In this document: one piece after another, positions 1-7,276 of the stretch
Layout of the letters: each line of letters begins with the position of its first letter
Position numbering within the stretch: the stretch's first letter is position 1
From: an uncultured Pseudoxanthomonas sp.
GTDB taxonomy: Bacteria > Pseudomonadota > Gammaproteobacteria > Xanthomonadales > Xanthomonadaceae
Length of the DNA stretch: 22,322 bases
Assembly: GCA_946886405.1 (NCBI GenBank)
Contig: CAMPIO010000055.1
Location: 1-22,322, forward strand
Direction of reading: 5' to 3'
Notes under the pieces: model-generated
Told to the model about the DNA's origin: nothing
Database searches by the model: none
The model's input: only the letters and a program-made list of their open reading frames with translations
Translations under genes and position numbers: made by a program

Positions 1-412
1 GTACCGGCTCAAGCGCGAACGACCGGAGCTCACTGTCGCGCTCAATGGCGGCATCACCACGACGGCGCAGGTGCACGATCATCTGCTGCACAGCGATGGC
101 GTGATGATCGGTCGCGCCGCGTACCACGAGCCTTACGTACTGCATGAGATGCAGGGTGCGCTGTTCGGCGGGGAGACGCGCTCCCGCGCGGAGTTGCTGC
201 GTGCATGGCGTCCCTACGCCGAGGCGCAACTCGCGAAGGGCGTGGCACTGAAACACCTGACGCGCCATGTGCTGGGTCTGTTCCATGCGCAGACCGGCGG
301 GCGTGCCTTTCGTCAGATTCTCAGCGAGGGCGCCCATCGGCCCGGCGCTGACTGGTCGCTGGTGGAGCAGGCGCTCACCGCCACCTCGCGCGAACTGCGG
401 CCGGCCGCCTGA
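1..412 (+). CDS. dusA: tRNA-dihydrouridine synthase A, C-terminal part (5' end outside window)
   Basis: DusA reduces uridines in the D-loop of tRNAs to dihydrouridine using FMN and NADPH. Reading frame 2 is open from the first base to a TGA at 410-412. Visible motifs are ALNGGI near the start, DGVMIGRAAYHEPYVL (a DusA-type FMN-phosphate-binding signature; DusA usually reads DGVMxGRxAYHNP), and HVLGLFHAQTGGRAFRQIL, which matches the helical C-terminal domain of DusA. About 136 residues are present, so roughly the last 40 percent of a normal protein. The next gene starts 2 bp after the stop, suggesting translational coupling. The family is clear; DusA rather than another Dus paralogue is supported by the C-terminal helix motif. 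Confidence 0.9.
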   Translation, partial: YRLKRERPELTVALNGGITTTAQVHDHLLHSDGVMIGRAAYHEPYVLHEMQGALFGGETRSRAELLRAWRPYAEAQLAKGVALKHLTRHVLGLFHAQTGGRAFRQILSEGAHRPGADWSLVEQALTATSRELRPAA

Positions 413-414
413 CC

Positions 415-1338
415 ATGATCACGCGCGACGTTGCCGCTTTCGTCGCGCATGCGATCACGCTGGCGCCGGATTTCGGACCTGCCACCGCACGTGCGGCCTT
501 CCTGGTATCGCCGGACGGATTCATGCGCGCGGAGCAGTCGGCGCGAGACAACCGCTACATGGCCGGCGCCGGGGCGTTTGATGCGGACGCTGCCTTGCGC
601 GAGCACCGTGCGCTGCATCGCGCGCTGGCGCAGGACGTGCCGGTGGTGTGTTTTCCCGGCGACGAGGCCACGCCGGATGCGGTGTTCCCGAACAACGTCT
701 TCGCCACCGCGCGCGTTGATGGGCAACCGCGCCTGATCGTCGGGCGCATGCGTCATGGCGTGCGCCAGCGCGAAGCCAACCGTGCCGATATCCGTGGCTT
801 CTTCCGCGACACCCTGGGCTATGCCGAAACAGATCTGTCCACCCAACCGCATCCCTGCGAACTGACCGGCGCACTGGTCATCGACCGGGCACGTGGTATC
901 GGTTTCTGCGGCCTGTCCGAACGCTGCGACGAAACCGGGGCGGGGTTGATGCACGAAGCGTTCGGGCTACGCGCAACGCTGATGTTCGACCTGGCCCCAG
1001 GCGAGTACCACACCAATGTCCTGCTGGCGGTACTTGCTGGCCGGGCCGCACTCATCCACCCGGAAGGCCTGGCGTCGCCGGGCCTGGTGCCGGCACTGGA
1101 TGCGCTGTACCCGGGTAACGTGATCGGGCTGACGGCGGCAGAGCAGGGGGCCTTCGCCGGCAACGCCATCACGCTGGCAGAGGGCAGGGTGTGGATGAGC
1201 CGGTGCGCACACGAGGCCCTGCTCCCGACCTCCCTGGCGCGTCTGAGGGCGGCGGATTTCTCGGTGCATAGCGTGGCGCTGGAGGCCATCGAGGCCGGCG
1301 GTGGCTCGCTAAGATGTTGTGTGGCTGAGGTTTTCTGA
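415..1338 (+). CDS. ctlX: arginine deiminase-related / CtlX-type guanidino-group hydrolase
   Basis: This is a 307-residue protein of the guanidino-modifying (amidinotransferase/deiminase) superfamily. Seen in the sequence: FPNNVF (residues 91-96, substrate-loop motif), ELTG (149-152), GEYHTNVLL with His199 as expected catalytic His, and GGGSLRCC at the C-terminus with Cys301 as the likely nucleophile. This motif order matches proteins named citrulline utilization hydrolase CtlX or arginine deiminase-related protein. The real substrate of this copy is not known; an arginine, citrulline or dimethylarginine-like compound is an inference from the fold. The start ATG is 2 bp after dusA stops. A 6-bp dyad (ATTCAG/CTGAAT, 1341-1356) follows the stop, too weak to call a terminator. 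Confidence 0.8.
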   Translation: MITRDVAAFVAHAITLAPDFGPATARAAFLVSPDGFMRAEQSARDNRYMAGAGAFDADAALREHRALHRALAQDVPVVCFPGDEATPDAVFPNNVFATARVDGQPRLIVGRMRHGVRQREANRADIRGFFRDTLGYAETDLSTQPHPCELTGALVIDRARGIGFCGLSERCDETGAGLMHEAFGLRATLMFDLAPGEYHTNVLLAVLAGRAALIHPEGLASPGLVPALDALYPGNVIGLTAAEQGAFAGNAITLAEGRVWMSRCAHEALLPTSLARLRAADFSVHSVALEAIEAGGGSLRCCVAEVF

Positions 1339-1435
1339 CGATTCAGCTGACTGAATGCGGGGCACGACCCTGTGGATAAATTCAGAACCGATTCACCGCC
1401 GTCGTCCAAAACTTCGCTTCCATTCTCCAGAGGCG

Positions 1436-1458
1436 GTTTCGGGTTTCGTTCAGTTTCG
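1436..1458 (+). promoter_or_regulatory. three GTTTCG repeats upstream of the phoPQ-linked operon
   Basis: GTTTCG occurs at 1436-1441, 1443-1448 and 1453-1458, immediately upstream of a -10-like TACGAT (1474-1479). Two GTTT cores are 10 nt apart. The enterobacterial PhoP box is a GTTTA direct repeat with an 11-nt period, so this is PhoP-box-like but not a match. It is a candidate operator, possibly for autoregulation; that is inference. Confidence 0.35.
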
Positions 1459-1473
1459 CGACCCCAGTTCCGT

Positions 1474-1479
1474 TACGAT
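1474..1479 (+). promoter_or_regulatory. -10-like TACGAT, probable leaderless start
   Basis: TACGAT ends 6 nt before the ATG at 1486, which places the expected transcription start at or next to the start codon. No Shine-Dalgarno sequence precedes this ATG. The same 6-nt gap is seen at 5420, 7265 and 9616. No convincing -35 box is visible. Confidence 0.45.
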
Positions 1480-1485
1480 TCCGTT

Positions 1486-1893
1486 ATGCGTTTTCGTACC
1501 CCGACCCTAGCCGCCCTCACCCTGGCGGTACTCGCCTTCGCCGGCACCCATGCGGTGCATGCGCAGGACGACCGTGGCCGTGGTGATGCGCCACCGTCCC
1601 GTGAGCGTGGTGCGCCACGCAGCGATGATCGTGGTCACCGCAACTCGATGTCCGATTCCGTGCGCCGCGTGCGCAGCGAATCCGGCAACCAGGTGTTGAG
1701 TGTCGAGCGCATGCAGTACGACGGCCGTGACGTCACGCGCGTCAAGTACATCGATGAGCGTGGCCGCGTGCGCACGGAAACCCAGGACGACAGAGGGACG
1801 TCGCGCCGCGACGTCGAATCGCCCGTCCGTCCGCGCCGCGACTTCGCACCGCCCGCGCAGCCTCCACGCGGCGATAACCCCCCGCGCCCGTAG
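1486..1893 (+). CDS. secreted PepSY-like small protein upstream of phoPQ
   Basis: A 135-residue exported protein. The N-terminus MRFRTPTLAALTLAVLAFAG is a typical signal peptide with likely cleavage after AHA (residue 26). The mature part begins with a charged, disordered stretch rich in Arg, Asp, Gly and Pro. A core of about 45 residues (DSVRRVRSESGNQVLSVERM followed by YDGRDVTRVKYIDERGRVR) resembles the PepSY fold often encoded beside two-component systems; the C-terminus is again Arg/Pro-rich and disordered. A longer in-frame start at 1372 exists, but the ATG at 1486 begins a clean signal peptide and sits 6 nt after a -10-like box. It lies 75 bp upstream of phoP on the same strand. A periplasmic modulator of the sensor kinase is plausible but inferred. 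Confidence 0.7.
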   Translation: MRFRTPTLAALTLAVLAFAGTHAVHAQDDRGRGDAPPSRERGAPRSDDRGHRNSMSDSVRRVRSESGNQVLSVERMQYDGRDVTRVKYIDERGRVRTETQDDRGTSRRDVESPVRPRRDFAPPAQPPRGDNPPRP

Positions 1894-1900
1894 TCTTACG

Positions 1901-1906
1901 TAGAAT
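1901..1906 (+). promoter_or_regulatory. -10-like TAGAAT upstream of phoP
   Basis: TAGAAT matches the -10 sequence seen repeatedly in this window (9616, 10285, 15180). It lies 62 nt before the phoP ATG, giving an expected leader of about 55 nt. No clear -35 element. It would give phoP a promoter separate from that of the upstream PepSY-like gene. Confidence 0.4.
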
Positions 1907-1968
1907 CGAGGCTCAACAGAGCACGTCCCGCGCGGTCCACCCCCGCGCCGCATTCCCAAGGAGAGTCC

Positions 1969-2655
1969 ATGCGTATCCTGCTGGTCGAAGACGAAGCCCC
2001 CCTGCGTGAAACCCTTGCCGCGCGCCTCAAGCGCGAAGGCTTCGCGGTGGACGCGGCCCAGGATGGCGAAGAAGGTCTGTACATGGGCCGCGAAGTGCCG
2101 TTCGACGTGGGCATCATCGATCTCGGCCTGCCGAAAATGTCTGGCATGGAACTGATCAAGGCGCTGCGCGACGAGGGCAAGAAATTCCCCGTGCTGATCC
2201 TGACCGCGCGTTCCAGCTGGCAGGACAAGGTGGAAGGCCTGAAGCAGGGTGCCGACGACTATCTGGTCAAGCCGTTCCATGTGGAAGAGCTGTTGGCGCG
2301 CGTCAACGCGCTGCTGCGCCGTGCGGCGGGCTGGAGCAAGCCCACGCTGGAGTGTGGCCCCGTCGCGCTCGACCTGGCCGCGCAGACGGTCAGCGTCAAC
2401 GGCAGCAACGTCGACCTGACCAGCTACGAGTACAAGGTGCTCGAGTACCTGATGATGCACGCCGGTGAGTTGGTCTCGAAGGCGGATCTGACCGAGCACA
2501 TCTACCAGCAGGACTTCGACCGCGATTCCAACGTGCTCGAAGTCTTCATCGGCCGCCTGCGCAAGAAGCTGGATCCGGATGGCGAGCTGAAGCCGATCGA
2601 GACCGTACGCGGTCGCGGTTACCGCTTCGCGATTCCGCGCAGCGGCGAAGGCTGA
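1969..2655 (+). CDS. phoP: OmpR-family response regulator PhoP
   Basis: A 228-residue two-component response regulator acting as a DNA-binding transcription factor. The receiver domain (1-115) shows the acidic pocket at Asp8, the phosphoacceptor Asp51 in IIDLGLPKMSG, Thr79 in LILTARSSW and Lys101 in DDYLVKPF. The C-terminal winged helix (about 130-225) ends with VRGRGYRF, usual for OmpR/PhoB proteins. The sequence closely resembles Xanthomonas PhoP. The start is supported by AAGGAG (1958-1963) 5 nt before the ATG. It is followed by its cognate kinase, with a tiny ORF between them. In related bacteria PhoPQ responds to low Mg2+, acid or cationic peptides; whether this pair does the same cannot be seen. 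Confidence 0.93.
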   Translation: MRILLVEDEAPLRETLAARLKREGFAVDAAQDGEEGLYMGREVPFDVGIIDLGLPKMSGMELIKALRDEGKKFPVLILTARSSWQDKVEGLKQGADDYLVKPFHVEELLARVNALLRRAAGWSKPTLECGPVALDLAAQTVSVNGSNVDLTSYEYKVLEYLMMHAGELVSKADLTEHIYQQDFDRDSNVLEVFIGRLRKKLDPDGELKPIETVRGRGYRFAIPRSGEG

Positions 2656-2684
2656 TGCTCCGCGCCGGCATCGCCTGCACTTGA
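2655..2684 (+). CDS. 9-codon mini-ORF bridging phoP and phoQ (possible coupling peptide)
   Basis: The phoP stop TGA (2653-2655) overlaps an ATG at 2655. This opens the reading frame MLRAGIACT, whose TGA (2682-2684) overlaps the phoQ ATG at 2684. Both junctions read TGATG. No Shine-Dalgarno sequence is visible in front of phoQ, so ribosomes ending phoP could re-initiate here and then on phoQ. Translation of the peptide is inference; the overlaps are directly seen. Confidence 0.35.
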   Translation: MLRAGIACT

Positions 2685-4138
2685 TGCCTGCGCCACCTTC
2701 CGGCGCCGCGCCTTCCGCCCCCGTTGGCCGTGACCGGTTCGACGGGTGGCGTCCACGATCGTTGCGTGCGCGCCAGTTGCTGGCCGCCAGTCTCGCCCTG
2801 GTCGCCTTCCTCGCCTTGGCCGGGTATGCGCTCGACCGTGCCTTCGTCGATACCGCCGAAAACAACCTGCGCCAGCGGTTGAAGAGCTATGCGCTGTACT
2901 ACACCGACAAGGTGGAGTTCGGCCGCAACGGCACGTTGATCCCGCCCTACAACACGCCCGATCCCCGTTTCGACATGCCCGACAGCGGCATGTACGCGCA
3001 GGTCGTGCTGCAGGGCGTGCCGCCGTGGGGATCGAATTCGACCCTGGGGCCGGAGCTGCCCGTGCCGCGGATGCTGGGTGCCCTCGAGGAGTCGTTCGAG
3101 GGGCCACTGCCGATCCGCCGGGCAGATGGCAGCGACAGCCAGGCTTACCGGTACGGCGTGGGCTATGCGTGGCCGGCCACGCACCAGCATGCGGAGATCC
3201 CGTACAGCATCTACATCTTCGAGGATGCCCAGGCACTGAGCGCGCAGATCCGCGTGTTCCGTGGGTCGCTGTGGGTCTACCTCGGCGGCGCCGGCGTGAT
3301 CCTGCTGCTGCTGCAGATGCTGGTGCTGCGCTGGAGCCTGCGGCCGCTGCGGCGGGTGATCTTCGAGCTCAGCCGGGTGCAGCGCGGCGAGCTGTCGGGG
3401 ATGACCGAGAGCCATCCGCGCGAACTCGAGCCGCTCACCGACAGCATCAATGCCTTCATCGAGAGCGAGCGCGAGAACCTGGAACGCCAGCGCAATACCC
3501 TGGCCGACCTGGCCCACAGTCTGAAGACGCCCATCGCGGTGCTGCGGACGCAACTGGACAGTGGCGGCGGCGATACGCAGGCATTGCGCGACGAGCTCGA
3601 CGTGCAGCTCAAGCGCATGAACAACCTCGTCTCGTACCAGCTCGCGCGTGCCGCATCGAGCGGACACAAACTGTTCTCCGCCGCCGTGGCCATCGAGCCC
3701 CATGCCGAGGAGATCGTGCGCGGACTGGAAAAAGTCTATGCGACGAAGGGCGTGATCTGTGAATTCGAGATCGATCCCCAGGCCCGCTTCCACGGTGAGA
3801 CCGGCGACCTGCAGGAGTTGATGGGCAACCTGCTGGAGAACGCCTTCAAGTGGGCGCGCTCGCGCGTGCTGCTGACGGTGAAAGTGGGCGCGACAGCGCC
3901 GCAACGCCGTCCCGGGGTGTTCATGGCAGTGGACGACGATGGTCCCGGTATTGCCGAGGACGACGTGGCGAAGGTCCTGCAGCGTGGCGTGCGCGGAGAC
4001 GAGCGCGTGCAGGGGCATGGCATCGGCCTGTCCATCGTGCAGGACCTGATACGCGACTACCGCGGAGAGCTGCAGGTGCGGCGGTCGGAGGAACTGGGTG
4101 GTGCGCGCTTCGAAGTGCGGCTGCCGCCGGGCCTCTGA
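2684..4138 (+). CDS. phoQ: sensor histidine kinase PhoQ
   Basis: A 484-residue inner-membrane sensor kinase, partner of PhoP. After a Pro/Ala-rich N-terminus there is TM1 (about 31-51), a periplasmic sensor region (about 52-195), TM2 (about 196-216), a HAMP-like segment from LRPLRRVIFELSRVQ, the H-box DLAHSLKTPIAVLRT with phosphorylated His278, the N-box NLLENAFKW (Asn386), DDGPG (418-422) and GHGIGLSI (444-451). The lid and ATP site look intact. A TTG one codon upstream (2681) is possible, but the ATG at 2684 overlaps the mini-ORF stop and is preferred. The stop is separated by one base from the stop of the convergent mtfA-like gene, so there is no intergenic terminator. Confidence 0.9.
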   Translation: MPAPPSGAAPSAPVGRDRFDGWRPRSLRARQLLAASLALVAFLALAGYALDRAFVDTAENNLRQRLKSYALYYTDKVEFGRNGTLIPPYNTPDPRFDMPDSGMYAQVVLQGVPPWGSNSTLGPELPVPRMLGALEESFEGPLPIRRADGSDSQAYRYGVGYAWPATHQHAEIPYSIYIFEDAQALSAQIRVFRGSLWVYLGGAGVILLLLQMLVLRWSLRPLRRVIFELSRVQRGELSGMTESHPRELEPLTDSINAFIESERENLERQRNTLADLAHSLKTPIAVLRTQLDSGGGDTQALRDELDVQLKRMNNLVSYQLARAASSGHKLFSAAVAIEPHAEEIVRGLEKVYATKGVICEFEIDPQARFHGETGDLQELMGNLLENAFKWARSRVLLTVKVGATAPQRRPGVFMAVDDDGPGIAEDDVAKVLQRGVRGDERVQGHGIGLSIVQDLIRDYRGELQVRRSEELGGARFEVRLPPGL

Positions 4139-4139
4139 C

Positions 4140-4901
4140 TCAGGTCGCCGTGCCCGCCATCGGCGACGGGCCATAGAAGCGTTGCAGGTGCGCCGCCACT
4201 TCCGGCATGGCCTCGGCCAGCACGTGGGGTGCGGAGAAGTGGTACTCGGTGACCACCGCGAAGAATTCCTCCGGTGCCTCTGCGGCATACGGGTCGATGG
4301 CGGTTTCGCGACCCAGATCGACCTGCATGCAGAAGTCGTCGTAGGCGCGCTGGAAGTCGCGTGCCCAGCGGCCATGCCACGCATCAGGTAGCGGCGGGGT
4401 ACCGTCGAGCTCGCCATCCAGCACGTCCAGTTTGTGCGCCATTTCGTGCACCGCCACGCAGAACCCCGCATCCGGTTCGGCCAGGTCCGCCTGCACGTCG
4501 GCCCAGGACAGGATCAGCGGACCCTGGTCCCAGGCTTCTCCGGCCAGGTCATCCTCCCACTCGTGCAGTACCCCGGCGGCATCGGTGTGCGTGCGCTGCA
4601 CGCGGAAGGCGTCGGGATAGACGATCAGCTGTGACCAGCCACGCAGGCCGGCCTCGCCGTACTCCAGCAGCGGCAGGCAGCAGAGCGCGGCCAACTGGGC
4701 GCGCTGCGTGTCGTCCAGGTTGAGTCCAGCCAGCGGTGTGATGGTTTTCTGGTGCAGGAAGCGCGCCGTCAGCGCGCGCAGCCGCTGTGCGCGTTCGTCG
4801 TCCAGCGCCGACACCCAGGGCGTATGGGTGCGAGTGTGCTGCCACAAACGGTCTTCAATCGACGGGGAAGGGCGCCGCAGTCGGCGCAACAGTCCAATCA
4901 C
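4140..4901 (-). CDS. mtfA: MtfA-family zinc-dependent peptidase
   Basis: A 253-residue cytoplasmic metallopeptidase of the M90/MtfA family. In E. coli MtfA binds the glucose repressor Mlc and has aminopeptidase activity. Key residues are seen: HEMAH (152-156; zinc His152 and His156, catalytic Glu153) and APEEFFAVVTEYHF (209-222), which supplies the third ligand in the usual Glu position. The conserved GWSQLIVYP and WDDGP-like segment (here EAWDQGPLILSW) are also present. Length and motif order match the family. It starts 18 bp after the upstream small secreted protein gene ends on the same strand, so the two look co-transcribed. Whether an Mlc-like partner exists in this organism cannot be judged from the window. 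Confidence 0.88.
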   Translation of the reverse strand: MIGLLRRLRRPSPSIEDRLWQHTRTHTPWVSALDDERAQRLRALTARFLHQKTITPLAGLNLDDTQRAQLAALCCLPLLEYGEAGLRGWSQLIVYPDAFRVQRTHTDAAGVLHEWEDDLAGEAWDQGPLILSWADVQADLAEPDAGFCVAVHEMAHKLDVLDGELDGTPPLPDAWHGRWARDFQRAYDDFCMQVDLGRETAIDPYAAEAPEEFFAVVTEYHFSAPHVLAEAMPEVAAHLQRFYGPSPMAGTAT

Positions 4902-4919
4902 CGCACGCTGCCTTCCGCG

Positions 4920-5240
4920 TCAGCGGAACATGCCCGGCAGCAGGCTGTGCCATTTGGAACCGCGGCTGCGCGGCAGTGGGGCTTCGTCATCGTCGCCGCC
5001 ACCGCGTGTGGCGGCGGGCGCCACGGAGGCGGGCGCCGCGTATTTGCTGCGTACGGCGGTGGCGCGTGCACGGCGAGGGTCCGAGGCGGTCGGCGCGGCA
5101 TCGACCTGCCGCTCGGCGACGGCGCGATCGGCGATCTCCGGACACGTGGCGATGTTGGCGTTGGCGATGCTCCGCCCATTCTGGGCGAGCGCTGCCGCCG
5201 AAACACCGAGGAGCAGCAGGGCAAGGCTGGCGCGAAGCAT
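4920..5240 (-). CDS. small secreted hypothetical protein upstream of mtfA
   Basis: A 106-residue protein not recognised as a known family. MLRASLALLLLGVSAAALA is a classical signal peptide with likely cleavage before QNGRS. The mature part contains one cysteine (TCPEIADRAVAE), a low-complexity Ala/Pro linker, a GGGDDDEA patch and the tail GSKWHSLLPGMFR. The ATG at 5240 is chosen because it begins the signal peptide and is preceded by AGGAG at suitable spacing. A longer in-frame extension to 5411 has no such support. A possible -10 (TATAGT on the minus strand, 5287-5292) lies upstream. Likely an envelope protein co-transcribed with mtfA; function unknown. Confidence 0.6.
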   Translation of the reverse strand: MLRASLALLLLGVSAAALAQNGRSIANANIATCPEIADRAVAERQVDAAPTASDPRRARATAVRSKYAAPASVAPAATRGGGDDDEAPLPRSRGSKWHSLLPGMFR

Positions 5241-5294
5241 CGGAGGACTCCTGTCAGTCGGGTACAGCGGCCAGAAAACGCCGCCGACTATAGC

Positions 5295-5322
5295 CGGATT
5301 GGTGCCGGCCGGCATGAATCCG
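5295..5322. promoter_or_regulatory. spaced dyad in divergent intergenic region
   Basis: CGGATT (5295-5300) and AATCCG (5317-5322) form an inverted repeat around a GC-rich centre containing GGCCGGCC-like sequence. It sits between the divergent starts at 5240 and 5432 and next to the possible minus-strand -10. It may be an operator; there is no independent support. Confidence 0.25.
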
Positions 5323-5419
5323 TCCTGCCCGTGCGACGAAATGCCGGCACGCGGCGACGGATCGAGGAAAACCGGTGGCGGGCTGTTGCGACGCAGCAGG
5401 ACAGGGTCCACGCTTGCGT

Positions 5420-5425
5420 CAGACT
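5420..5425 (+). promoter_or_regulatory. -10-like CAGACT before the FakA-FakB fusion gene
   Basis: CAGACT ends 6 nt before the ATG at 5432, the same geometry as the boxes at 1474, 7265 and 9616. No Shine-Dalgarno sequence is present, consistent with leaderless transcription. The box itself is weak. Confidence 0.3.
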
Positions 5426-5431
5426 CGCGCC

Positions 5432-7246
5432 ATGCCCACGTCTCCAGACCGCCCGCTGACCGCTCCCGCCCTGCGTCTGGCGCTGATCGCCGGGGCCCGG
5501 CGGGTCATTGCCGCGCGCGATGGACTGAACCGCATCAACGTGTTCCCGGTGGCCGACGGCGATACGGGCAACAACCTCGCGTCGACGCTTGGCAGTGTGC
5601 TCAACGGCGCGCTCAGCCAGCCCAGCCAGCATGCCGGCGATCTGCTCAGCCGTGTCGGGAACGATGCGATCGATGGGGCACGCGGCAACTCAGGCGCGAT
5701 CCTCGCGCAGTTCCTGCACGGGGTGGCCGAGCGGGTCAGGCCGCTGCCCGAACTCGACGTCCGTTCGCTGGCCGCCGCCGTGCGCCAGGGAGCCTTGAGT
5801 GCGCGACAGGCGCTCGCGCAGCCGGTCGAAGGCACCATCCTCAGCGTCATCAGCGCCTTTGCCGACGAACTCGATGCCGCCGCGGACAGCGCACAGCCCG
5901 ACACGCGCAGCGGCTTCACCCGTGCACTGGTCCGCGCCCGCAGGGCGCTGGCCGATACGCCGCGCCAGATGGCGCTGCTGCAGAAGGCCGGGGTGGTCGA
6001 TGCCGGGGCGCAAGGGTTCGTCGATCTGCTGGAGGGCATTGCCGAATTCATCGAAGGCGGTCCCCGCGCGGTGCGCATGCGCGCGCAGGCACCCGCCGCC
6101 GCGAACGACGCCGTCGAACCGCTCACGCACGATCACGAGATCGATCCCGACCGTCGCTGGTGCACCGAATGCCTGCTGCTGGGCGACGCCCTGGACCGCG
6201 ACGTGCTGCGTGCGGCGCTGGAAGCGGGCGGGGCGGATTCCATCGTCATTGCCGGGGGGGCTTCCCGGTTGCGCGTGCATGCCCATACGGGTTCGCCGCA
6301 GGCGCTCTTCGACGCCTGCGCACGGCAGGGCCAGGTGGAAGGCATGAAGGCCGACGACATGATCCGCCAGCAGGCGGTGGCTGCCGTCGCGCAGCCGCTG
6401 GTGGTGGTCACCGACAGTGCGGCCGATCTGCCGGAGGACATCGCCGAGCGGTACGCGATCGGCGTGGTGCCGGCACGGGTGGATCTGGATGGGCGCGACT
6501 ATCTCGACAAGGTGGGGTTGTCGACGGCCGAGTTCTACCGGCGCATGGCGGCGTCGCGGCAGTTGCCGCGCACCAGCCAACCGCCGCCGGGCGACTTCCG
6601 TCGTCAGTTCGAGCTGTCGCTCGCACACCACCCACGGGTGCTGTACGTGGGCCTGTCGCGCGCGCTGTCGGGCACGCTGCAATCGGGCGAACATGCGGCG
6701 GCGCGCGATCCGGGCCGGCGCGTGCGCGTGTTCGACACGATCAACGCGGCCTGTGGCCAGGCGCTGCTGGTGTGGCGCGCGGCCGAGCTGGCGGCAGACG
6801 GGCGGGACGATGCGGAGGTGGTGGCCGAACTTGAGCGTCTCCGTCCGTTGACGAGGATGTGGGCCATTGCGCCCGACATTTCCCACGCCGTGCGGGGCGG
6901 CCGCATCCCGCGCTGGGCTGCGCCGATCGCGCGGCTCAGTGCGCTGACGCCGATGGCGAAGATGAGCGTCGAGGGACGCATGGTCGTCGCGGGCATCCTG
7001 CTGACGCGCGCGCGGGCGCCCGAAGCATTCGCCCGGCGGGTCGCGCGCCAACTTCCGGCTGGGCAGCGCTGGCGCCTGATCGTCGGGCACTGCGATGCGC
7101 GTCCGGAGGGCGAGCGCCTGCTCCAGGCGTTGCGCGCGCTGTTGTCGATCAGCGAAGACCGTCTGGTGGAAACAGGCGCGGCGATCGGCGCGCATGCGGG
7201 CCAGGGTGCGCTGATCGTGGCGGTGCAGCCCGCCCCTGATGCCTGA
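5432..7246 (+). CDS. DhaL (FakA-like) kinase fused to DegV (FakB-like) fatty-acid-binding domain
   Basis: A 604-residue fusion protein. Residues about 15-205 are a DhaL/DAK2 kinase domain: FPVADGDTGNNL gives Asp42, Asp44, Asn47 and Asn48 for ATP-metal binding, with RGNSGAIL (84-91) and DAGAQGFVDLLEGI (190-203). Residues about 240-315 match the FakA middle zinc region: WCTECLL (Cys244), RVHAHT (His283, His285) and KADDMIRQQ. Residues about 322-600 form a DegV/FakB domain: VTDSAADLP, RTSQPPPGDF (Thr381), GLSRALSGTLQSG (Ser409, Ser413), RGGRI and IGAHAGQGAL (His588). In Firmicutes, separate FakA and FakB proteins phosphorylate free fatty acids to acyl-phosphate. Here both roles appear joined, 30 bp upstream of plsY. 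The ATG at 5432 is preferred over an upstream in-frame start at 5375. Catalytic activity is inferred. Confidence 0.85.
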   Translation: MPTSPDRPLTAPALRLALIAGARRVIAARDGLNRINVFPVADGDTGNNLASTLGSVLNGALSQPSQHAGDLLSRVGNDAIDGARGNSGAILAQFLHGVAERVRPLPELDVRSLAAAVRQGALSARQALAQPVEGTILSVISAFADELDAAADSAQPDTRSGFTRALVRARRALADTPRQMALLQKAGVVDAGAQGFVDLLEGIAEFIEGGPRAVRMRAQAPAAANDAVEPLTHDHEIDPDRRWCTECLLLGDALDRDVLRAALEAGGADSIVIAGGASRLRVHAHTGSPQALFDACARQGQVEGMKADDMIRQQAVAAVAQPLVVVTDSAADLPEDIAERYAIGVVPARVDLDGRDYLDKVGLSTAEFYRRMAASRQLPRTSQPPPGDFRRQFELSLAHHPRVLYVGLSRALSGTLQSGEHAAARDPGRRVRVFDTINAACGQALLVWRAAELAADGRDDAEVVAELERLRPLTRMWAIAPDISHAVRGGRIPRWAAPIARLSALTPMAKMSVEGRMVVAGILLTRARAPEAFARRVARQLPAGQRWRLIVGHCDARPEGERLLQALRALLSISEDRLVETGAAIGAHAGQGALIVAVQPAPDA

Positions 7247-7264
7247 ACCGGCGGGAGCGTGGCC

Positions 7265-7270
7265 CATAAT
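7265..7270 (+). promoter_or_regulatory. -10-like CATAAT before plsY
   Basis: CATAAT ends 6 nt before the plsY ATG (7277), so a transcript from it would start at the ATG. No Shine-Dalgarno sequence is seen. It could supply plsY-birA-coaX transcription independent of the upstream fusion gene. No convincing -35. Confidence 0.45.
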
Positions 7271-7276
7271 GGCGCC

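Noticed and set aside
1341..1356. ATTCAG/CTGAAT hairpin after the CtlX gene as a terminator
   Set aside because: Only 6 bp, AT-rich, no T-run; too weak.
1372..1485. Longer N-terminus for the PepSY-like protein
   Set aside because: The added 38 residues would bury the signal peptide and run through the promoter and GTTTCG repeats.
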